DNA of 51,916 nt, from NCBI GenBank assembly GCA_026645575.1, contig JAPKMW010000084.1:1-51916 (forward strand), given 5' to 3'. The notes beneath the pieces are model-generated. The model did not search any database, was not told the origin of the DNA, and saw only the letters and a program-made list of their open reading frames with translations. How positions within the stretch are numbered: the first letter of the stretch is position 1; every line of letters begins with the position of its first letter. The translations under genes were made by a program, and so were the position numbers. This DNA is from Caldilineaceae bacterium (lineage in GTDB: Bacteria; Chloroflexota; Anaerolineae; Caldilineales; Caldilineaceae). Positions 42,137 through 49,110 of the stretch are shown one piece after another.

Positions 42137-42586
42137 ATGAAGCGGCAACATCTGTTGAAGCTACACCTTTTGTTGGTTGAAGAAAGCGCCGACCAATGCG
42201 CTTCCTTGGAATTTTTGTTAACACGCGCTGGTTATACGGTTCAGTCGGTGGCAAGTGAGGACGAAGCAGCTTCCGCCGTCATGCGTGAACGCCTGCATCT
42301 TGTCCTCATTGGCGACTCCTTTGCCGCGCAACGGCGCTTTATGCTTTGTGTGCGCTTGCGGCGCCTCTTTCGGTTCCCAATTGTCATTCTGGCCCCCCTG
42401 CACCATCCCGATGATCTAGCCACGGCGTTCCGCTTGGGGGCAGATGATTATATCATTATGCCGGTTCCCCCCAACATCTTGCTGGCGCGCATCAACAGCG
42501 TATTGCGCCGCGCCCATAAAAATACCCCTCGCCATCGCTGGAATGCATTGCTATCGCCAGAAGTTGTCTGTTCTACTCTCCAATAG
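42137..42586 (+). CDS. Degenerate receiver (pseudo-receiver) protein 2
   Basis: A 149-residue protein with the receiver fold (LHLLLVEESADQ, FRFPIVILAPLHHPDDLATA, GADDYIIMPVPP) but with altered switch residues. The usual phospho-acceptor position is Gly59 (LVLIGDS, with Asp60 next to it), the Ser/Thr switch is Ala86 and the conserved Lys is Met108. It is therefore likely not phosphorylated in the normal way. There is no output domain, only a basic C-terminal helix (LLARINSVLRRAH). The start follows AAAGAGAG. Its 3' end overlaps the convergent STAND gene by 36 bp. Parallel to response regulator 1 in position and promoter. Confidence 0.75.
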   Translation: MKRQHLLKLHLLLVEESADQCASLEFLLTRAGYTVQSVASEDEAASAVMRERLHLVLIGDSFAAQRRFMLCVRLRRLFRFPIVILAPLHHPDDLATAFRLGADDYIIMPVPPNILLARINSVLRRAHKNTPRHRWNALLSPEVVCSTLQ

Positions 42587-45500
42587 ACCTTTCTTATGTT
42601 GTATTAATGCGAATAGCTCACGGCGCGGTTGTACATTTTCCAGGAAGGATCGTCGTAAAGCACTGTCCCTAATTTTACCGGCGGCTTCTTGCAACACCTT
42701 GTGCGCTTGCTGCAAAATCGACTCGGCCCGTCCATCGCCTGTGGCATGAAAGACACGATAACCGATTAAGTACAAAGCAAATGGCTCGGCAACCGCTGCT
42801 GGCCCTTGCTGCATCAGGTTGGCTAACGGCTCCTCTAACAAGCTCTGCGCGACGATGGCTTCCTTACGCGACAGGAGTAATTGGGCTAGCCGAATGACTG
42901 GTTCAGTCAGGCGAAAGTGGAGCTTGGCTTCTTGCTGGATGGCCAAAGAGCGCCGGTAGAGGTTTTCACTGTTGTCAACTTCTCCTAATGCGTAGAGGGC
43001 ATCACCTAAATAGGTCAAGGCCCGATGTTCCAGCAGTGGCATCTTGTTTTGCACGAGCGGCAAAACGCGCCGACATGCGTCGGCGGCGGCAACCGGATCA
43101 CCGGAGAGTTGCCAGAGATGCGCCTGGCTGGTACGGCCCCAAGCTTCCCAATAGAGATCATGGAGCTTGTCAAAGTGGTGGAGCGCCTGACTCAAAGCGG
43201 TCTGGGCGCCGGCAAAAGCGCCCAGTTCCAACCAGAGATTGCCCAGCAAAATCTGATTAATCGCGACGCCATAGGTATCATTCATCGCTTGGGCAACGGC
43301 AACAGCCTGGACGAGATGGTCAACGGCGGGCATATAATCACGGTTGCGTTTATAAGCGCCGCCAAGATTGGCGTTGATGGTCGCTTCTAACTCACGATCC
43401 GGCATCTGCTGTAAATGACGCAGCGCGGCGTGGTAATAAGCGATGGCCGCCCCTAGTTCGCCACACAAAACGGCTGAAACCGCGCAAGTATTCAGGCAAA
43501 GCGCTTGCAGGTGAGCGTCACCTGCTTGTTGAGCATAGCCATGAGCCTGTTGGGCCAAGCGCCGCATCTCCATCGGTTGATGGCGGCGTTGGGCATTACG
43601 CGCCAGTTCGTGATAACTGCGGCCCAGCAAGCGCGGATCGCCTAACACCTTGCCCAGGTGCAACGCTTCCTGCACAAAGATTTCCGCTTCTTCAAGCCGA
43701 TCCAAATAGCGACAAAATTCGGTAATGTTATTCAACAAGCGGGCCAGTAATTGCCTCTGCACACTGGTCTCCATCGCTTGGCGCACGATGACAATGGCGC
43801 CGTGGAGTGCATCATAAGCCTCCTGGTGTAGACCACTCATCCGGTACAAATAGGGTAGGGCGTCGACACCTTGTATCAACAAATCCAACCGCTTTTGCGC
43901 TACCACCCATTCCCAGGCGGCACGGATGTTATCCAGGTCGCCTTGTTGAAGCTGTGGACTGATGCCCTGTTGACGCATAGCGCTTTCGGCTGTCTGTAAT
44001 TTTGACATGAAATAGCCGGCATGGTATTCCTGGGCTTGCTGACGCTCGCGTGGCGTCAACTGCTCCAGAGCATAGCGCCGCACGAGTTCGTGCAACGTAA
44101 AATAACGGCGCCCAGACACTTCGCCAGCCCAATGGAGAAGTGATTGATCGTGCAACCGGATGAGGATCGACGGCGTGGCCGCCGCGACAAAAGCAGCAGC
44201 CTCCTGATCAAAACAGCCACGAAAAATCGCACAGCGGGTCAGGACGGTCATTTCTTCACAACGCAAGAAGCGCCAGGAGTGATCCATGACTTTTTTGATA
44301 CTCCGATGGCGGTCGGCCACATCGGTAAGCGTAGTGGTTAGGATTTTGTAATCCTTTGCAAGCGTTTCCGCCAATGCGGCACAGGTGTACTCCCGGCTGA
44401 GCGCAGCGGCTAGCTCGATGCCCAGCGGCAGGCCGGCGACAGCGTAACCGATACGCCCCACATCAATCTGGTTGTCAGCGCTGAGTTGAAACGTACCCTG
44501 GGCGCGTCGTGCATGTTCAACAAATAAGGCCACACCGGCAAATTGTAAAAGTTCGGCTGGTCCAAGCCCGGGGAGATCGGCGGGCGACGGGAGAGGTAAG
44601 CCGGTAATGAAGTAGGGGTACTCGGCCTGGATGTTGAGCCGGCGCCGGGAAGTAAGCAACAGGGTGACCCCACTTGTTTTTTGCAACAACGCCATGACAA
44701 AGCCCGGTTCATCACCCAACGGTTCAAAATTATCAAAAATGAACAGCACCCGTTTTGTCGACAGATAGCGCAGAATTTGCGCTGACGGCGAATCTTGCGG
44801 GCCAAAGGTAAATCCCAATTCCTTACCAATTGCGGCCGCCAGTTGATCGGCTAAATTTACGGTGGCCGTCAAGCCGACCAGGGAGATAAACCAAATCCCA
44901 TCAGGGAATTTTGGCTCCTGCCCGGCTCTAAAATCTAAAATTGACTGGGCAACCGCCAACGCCAAGCGCGTTTTTCCCACACCGCCTTCCCCGACAATGG
45001 TCAATAGACGGTAATCTTCCCGCCTCAGAAACTGGCAAATCTCGCTGATTTCCTGCTCACGCCCAAAAAAGGGGGTGAGTTGGTTGGGTAGATTATGGTT
45101 TAGCCGGGACGGCATGGCCTGCGCTTGTATGCGCAAGGTTGCCAGCGCCTGTCGTTGTTCGGCAACCCATTGCATAAAAGCGGGCGCTTTGCGCACCTGA
45201 AAGCCGGCCAGGAATTCTTCCCGCAGCAACGCCAACGCCGCCTGCACTTCATCGGCGCTAACCGTGTGACGCGGCGCCGTCAAGGTTGTCCGCACCGCCT
45301 CCACATCCAACCAATAGGGCATGGTGCGGTTAAAGGCAATGGTCTGCGGCGTGATCAGCAGGTAGTCTCCCAGCAGTTGGCGCAGATCAGGCAGGAGATA
45401 GCGCAGATTGGCGCGCGCTTGGGGCAGCGATAAGTCGCCCCAGAGCAACTCTGCCAGGGCATCGCGCTGATGCGGACGCCCAGTGACGGCCAGATAGATA

Positions 45501-45601
45501 AAGAGCGCCAACGCTTTCCCGCCAAGGAGGCCAGCCAGCGACTGTTCACCAAGCGTGAGGGTGGGGGCGCCGCAAAGGGTTACTTGGAGCTTGCCTGTCA
45601 T
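42551..45601 (-). CDS. BTAD-STAND-TPR regulator 2 (shortened BTAD)
   Basis: A 1016-residue regulator with a winged-helix N-terminus (KLQVTLCGAPTLTLGEQ), a BTAD start (FLAGFQVRKAPAFMQWV) and then a direct jump to NLPNQLTPFFGREQE. About 100 residues of the BTAD TPR part and the DKVT linker found in the paralogues are absent. ATPase: Walker A GEGGVGKT, Walker B VLFIFDNFEPL, and sensor-type LLLTSRRRLNIQ. A winged-helix and about 400 residues of TPR follow. Its ATG overlaps the stop of regulator 3 as ATGA, showing translational coupling. ATP-dependent signalling switch that probably controls transcription. Confidence 0.85.
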   Translation of the reverse strand: MTGKLQVTLCGAPTLTLGEQSLAGLLGGKALALFIYLAVTGRPHQRDALAELLWGDLSLPQARANLRYLLPDLRQLLGDYLLITPQTIAFNRTMPYWLDVEAVRTTLTAPRHTVSADEVQAALALLREEFLAGFQVRKAPAFMQWVAEQRQALATLRIQAQAMPSRLNHNLPNQLTPFFGREQEISEICQFLRREDYRLLTIVGEGGVGKTRLALAVAQSILDFRAGQEPKFPDGIWFISLVGLTATVNLADQLAAAIGKELGFTFGPQDSPSAQILRYLSTKRVLFIFDNFEPLGDEPGFVMALLQKTSGVTLLLTSRRRLNIQAEYPYFITGLPLPSPADLPGLGPAELLQFAGVALFVEHARRAQGTFQLSADNQIDVGRIGYAVAGLPLGIELAAALSREYTCAALAETLAKDYKILTTTLTDVADRHRSIKKVMDHSWRFLRCEEMTVLTRCAIFRGCFDQEAAAFVAAATPSILIRLHDQSLLHWAGEVSGRRYFTLHELVRRYALEQLTPRERQQAQEYHAGYFMSKLQTAESAMRQQGISPQLQQGDLDNIRAAWEWVVAQKRLDLLIQGVDALPYLYRMSGLHQEAYDALHGAIVIVRQAMETSVQRQLLARLLNNITEFCRYLDRLEEAEIFVQEALHLGKVLGDPRLLGRSYHELARNAQRRHQPMEMRRLAQQAHGYAQQAGDAHLQALCLNTCAVSAVLCGELGAAIAYYHAALRHLQQMPDRELEATINANLGGAYKRNRDYMPAVDHLVQAVAVAQAMNDTYGVAINQILLGNLWLELGAFAGAQTALSQALHHFDKLHDLYWEAWGRTSQAHLWQLSGDPVAAADACRRVLPLVQNKMPLLEHRALTYLGDALYALGEVDNSENLYRRSLAIQQEAKLHFRLTEPVIRLAQLLLSRKEAIVAQSLLEEPLANLMQQGPAAVAEPFALYLIGYRVFHATGDGRAESILQQAHKVLQEAAGKIRDSALRRSFLENVQPRRELFALIQHKKGLLESRTDNFWR
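44918..44948 (-). repeat. Short form of ATPase-domain insertion in regulator 2
   Basis: Only about 8 residues (FRAGQEPK) separate SILD and FPDGIWFISL. This gives the minimal length of the site that holds longer palindromic insertions in the other three paralogues. Confidence 0.5.
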
Positions 45602-48600
45602 AGTGGATTGTACGCACTTTCTGCCGTATCATCACTGGCGGCGCGCCTTAGGGCCTGCAACTGGCAATGATACGGCGCTTTGTCCAAAAAGGAACGACGT
45701 AAGCTTTCATCACTAATCTTGACAGCCTGCTCTGCAACCCAGTCGCAGGCGCGTTGGAGGATCAACGCGGCACGCTGATCGACGGCGGCCGTCAACACTT
45801 GATAACAGGTGATGGCGGCGGCGGCCGCATCATACTGCGTCGCTAGTGACTGGGTGAGCAAAAGATGCAAACTCTGCTCAGCCCAGGGCAAGGCTTGCGC
45901 GACTTGCTGCTGTTGTAACTGGACTTGCGCCAACCCAGCACATGCGGCGGCTTGACAGGACAAATGCCCCGTCGCAGGGACAGCCAGGGCAGCCTGATAA
46001 TGCGCTTCGGCCAGTTGCCACTGTTGCTGCGCCAATACCACATGGCCCAACTCAATCCGGGCTTGCGCACTTTCGGTTTGACGGCCTAACGTTTGCGCCA
46101 GTGTCAGTAACTGTTGGCAGGCAATATCAGCCGCGGCGCTGTCCCCAAGGTAGCGCAACGCCCGCCCACGCACCAGCATTGCGCTCAGGTCGTTGATCGG
46201 GTCCGGGACAAAGGTGCGAAAAGCTAGCGTCTGATCAGCCCAGGTGATGGCGCGGGGATAATCGCCAAGCGCCTCCGCCGCCAGCGCCAGACGGGCATAT
46301 TGGTAGCCACGATTGAGGCTGCTGTTCAGCGCTAGGTTGAGTTGCAACCCCTGTTGGGTTGTGCCGTCAGCCAGCGCCCAATCCCCGCTCATAGCATAGA
46401 TCAGACCAAATTCGCTCAGGATATAGCCTTCCAGGTAAACCAACCGCTCTTTCTGCACCAGTTGCAGCGCCTCTTGCATGGCGTTGTGTGCAGCGGCGAT
46501 CTTGCCCTGCACTGCCAACCCCATGCTCAGAAAAGCCAGGCTCACGGCGACCATGTATGAAATCCCCCCCGCACGGGCATAGCCCAAAGCCAGCGCGCAG
46601 AGCCGTTCATGTTCGGCCAATTCGCCCTGGGCAAAGGCAACCATCGCCAATATCCCGTACCCCATTGCCAGAACACGCCCATCGGCCAACGGTTCCGCTC
46701 TGGTAATCGCCGCGTGGGCTAACTGGGTTACCTCGGCATAACGGCCCTGGTAATAGCCCAAATAGGCTGTCGCGGCGTGCGCAATGGCAAAGAAACGGGC
46801 TTCCTGTTCATCCCGCGGTGGTGTAGGCCAGCGGTGTATGCGTTCGACAACGGCATAACAGAGATCCCACCCTTCTTGCATTGGCCCATTGGCCATAAAG
46901 TGCAGAAAAACCCCTTCACACAATCGGGTGATGGGCGCAAGCTGATCTTGTTCAACAGACCACAACCAGGTCAGGCGTATATGGGGCAGTTCTTGCTGGA
47001 TAAACTGTAGTTTGCTCGGCGTGCGCATCAATTCTTCGGCATCCGTTTCGACCCTGGTGCTATAGTAAGCAATATAGCGTTGCCGACAGTGGGTGGCAGC
47101 CTGCGGGTCACGTGCGAATTGTGTTGCCGCATAGTGGCGCACCAATTCGTGGAGTTCAAAGCGCCCATCGCTGGTCTGTTTGAGCAGTGATTGATCGATC
47201 AATGCCCAAAGGATGGCCGGTGTGGCACCAGCGATGGCCGCAGCCGCTTCGGCGGTAAAACTTTGCGGAAAGATACTGCAAGCCGCCAGGGTGCGCGCCT
47301 GCGACGGCGTTAGGAAGTGCCAGGAAAAATCAAAGAGGGCGGTAATGGTGCGGTGCCGCGGCGGGACATCGCGTTGGGTGGCGGCTAATACCCGGTAGTC
47401 CTGCTGGATGCTTTGCCAAAGTTCAGCGCAGGTATGGTAGCGCAACAGGGCCGCTGCCAGTTCGATGCCCAGCGGCAAGCCTTCGACAAAGCGACAGACC
47501 TGGAGAACCACCGCTTGGTTGTGTTGATCCAACTGAAAGGTCCGGTCGGCACGCTGTGCCCGCTCGACAAAGAGGGCGACACTGTCATAGCGTTGCGCTT
47601 CGGCAGGCGATAGAACCGCACCCGCTGCCACCGCCGGTGTTGCCAACCCATCCAGTTGCCAGACAAACTCGGCCTGGAGATTGAGGATCTGGCGCGAGGT
47701 GACTAACAGTTTCACGCCTGGCGCCCGTTGGAGGAGGGTATACAGCAGATCGACGCCGGCTAACAGATGTTCAAAGCTGTCCAGAATCAACAACAGGCGG
47801 CGTTCACCCACCCTGTCCAGAAGCTGTTCTTGCGGGGCAAGCGGTCCCACGCGGGGCAAGTGCAGGGCATCCATGATCGCCACCGCCAGCCGATCTGCCA
47901 GATTCTCCTCGGCAGCCAGACCGATCAGTGGGACAAACCAAAGGCCGTCGGGGAATTTTGAATTTTGGCGCGCCTGAAAGGCAACTGCCTCTGGGCGCGA
48001 TTTTGGATTGTCCACCAATGGTTCAAAATTTAAAATCCACTGTGCCACCGCCAGTGCCAGCCGAGTCTTGCCAATACCACCCAGCCCTGTCAGCGTAATG
48101 AGGGGGTGGACAGCATCCGTCAGCAAGGTGCAGAGTTCCAAAAGCTCTGTCGCTCGCCCGATAAAGGGGGTGAGTTGGCCGGGCAAGTTGTGTGGCAGGG
48201 AGTGGGTAGGGGTGGGAGGGGGGAGGGGGTGAGAGGGTGAAGGGGTGACAGGGTGAAGGGGTGACAGGGTGACTTCGACAAGCTCAGTCACCCTGTCACT
48301 AGTCACCTTGTCACCTTGCCACCTTGTCACCTTGTCATACGCGCTAGCGCGAATTTCTTCATAGAGCGCGCTGGTGGCCGCTTCCGGCTCCACCCCCAGT
48401 TCATCGGCCAACAGTTGACGGCAAAGGGTATAATGGGCCAACGCCGCCGACCGTTGGCCAGCGGCGACCAATAGGCGCATTTGCAAACGATGACCGGCTT
48501 CATGCCACGGCGCCCACTGTAATAAGTGCTGGTTGGTCGTCAGCCCGGCTTGGGTTTCGCCCGCTTGGTAATAGGCTTCCGCCAGCGTATAGAAGCCTTG

Positions 48601-49110
48601 TACGGTTATATGGTGGATTTCATCCTGTTGTTGGCGAACCCAGGTTTCAAAGACAGGGGCATTGCGCACCGTGAAGCCAGCCAGAAACTTGCCCTGGTAC
48701 AGATCGAGCGCGGCTTGCAAGGCAGGCAGGTCGATGGGCGTAGCAGTTGTTTGGTGCATTGGGCCGATTGTGGGCGATTGGGCCGCAAGCGTTGTTTGCA
48801 GCACTTCGACATCGAACCAATAGGGCGCCTGACGGTTGAAGCTAATGGTTTGTGGGGTGATAGTCAGGTGGGCATCGAGATGGCGCCGCAGATCGGGTAA
48901 CAAATAGCGCAGGTTGTTGCGCGCCTGCTGGTTATTGAATTCACTCCAAAGTAGATCCGCCAGATGGTCGCGCGTATGCGGCTGCCGGTTGACGGTCAGG
49001 TAGGCAAAGAGAGCCAACACCTTCCCCGTCAGCAGACCGGTCAGCGGTTGGTCCCCCAGTGTAATGGTTGGCGATCCGAGAAGGGTTATTTGCAAAAGTT
49101 GACTCATCAT
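45598..49110 (-). CDS. BTAD-STAND-TPR regulator 3
   Basis: About 1170 residues, the most complete copy here. Start MMSQLLQITLLGSPTITLG at 49110. Winged helix (LTVNRQPHTRDHLADLLW), complete BTAD (ending LGVEPEAATSALYEEI), a repeat-rich linker, ATPase with Walker A GLGGIGKT and Walker B LLLILDSFEHL, then FELHELVRHYA and about 450 residues of TPR ending SLRRSFLDKAPYHC. The regulator probably senses a ligand through the TPR part, switches by ATP and binds DNA through the BTAD region. Member of a tightly packed tandem of three with regulators 2 and 4. Confidence 0.85.
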   Translation of the reverse strand: MMSQLLQITLLGSPTITLGDQPLTGLLTGKVLALFAYLTVNRQPHTRDHLADLLWSEFNNQQARNNLRYLLPDLRRHLDAHLTITPQTISFNRQAPYWFDVEVLQTTLAAQSPTIGPMHQTTATPIDLPALQAALDLYQGKFLAGFTVRNAPVFETWVRQQQDEIHHITVQGFYTLAEAYYQAGETQAGLTTNQHLLQWAPWHEAGHRLQMRLLVAAGQRSAALAHYTLCRQLLADELGVEPEAATSALYEEIRASAYDKVTRWQGDKVTSDRVTELVEVTLSPLHPVTPSPSHPLPPPTPTHSLPHNLPGQLTPFIGRATELLELCTLLTDAVHPLITLTGLGGIGKTRLALAVAQWILNFEPLVDNPKSRPEAVAFQARQNSKFPDGLWFVPLIGLAAEENLADRLAVAIMDALHLPRVGPLAPQEQLLDRVGERRLLLILDSFEHLLAGVDLLYTLLQRAPGVKLLVTSRQILNLQAEFVWQLDGLATPAVAAGAVLSPAEAQRYDSVALFVERAQRADRTFQLDQHNQAVVLQVCRFVEGLPLGIELAAALLRYHTCAELWQSIQQDYRVLAATQRDVPPRHRTITALFDFSWHFLTPSQARTLAACSIFPQSFTAEAAAAIAGATPAILWALIDQSLLKQTSDGRFELHELVRHYAATQFARDPQAATHCRQRYIAYYSTRVETDAEELMRTPSKLQFIQQELPHIRLTWLWSVEQDQLAPITRLCEGVFLHFMANGPMQEGWDLCYAVVERIHRWPTPPRDEQEARFFAIAHAATAYLGYYQGRYAEVTQLAHAAITRAEPLADGRVLAMGYGILAMVAFAQGELAEHERLCALALGYARAGGISYMVAVSLAFLSMGLAVQGKIAAAHNAMQEALQLVQKERLVYLEGYILSEFGLIYAMSGDWALADGTTQQGLQLNLALNSSLNRGYQYARLALAAEALGDYPRAITWADQTLAFRTFVPDPINDLSAMLVRGRALRYLGDSAAADIACQQLLTLAQTLGRQTESAQARIELGHVVLAQQQWQLAEAHYQAALAVPATGHLSCQAAACAGLAQVQLQQQQVAQALPWAEQSLHLLLTQSLATQYDAAAAAITCYQVLTAAVDQRAALILQRACDWVAEQAVKISDESLRRSFLDKAPYHCQLQALRRAASDDTAESAYNPL
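47955..48035 (-). repeat. Variable insertion in ATPase domain of regulator 3
   Basis: Between AQWIL and FPDGLWFVPL about 26 residues (NPKSRPEAVAFQARQNSK) are encoded by DNA with AATTTTGAATTTT and TTCAAAATTTAAAA arms, an imperfect inverted repeat. Confidence 0.55.
48236..48340 (-). repeat. GGTGACAGG/CACCTTGTC repeats with inner palindrome in regulator 3 linker
   Basis: Many GGTGACAGG and TCACCTTGTCACC units. GTGACAGGGTGAC (48261-48273) pairs exactly with 48287-48299 around TTCGACAAGCTCA, the same loop as the intergenic repeat at 2345. All of this is translated within the BTAD-ATPase linker. Confidence 0.8.
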
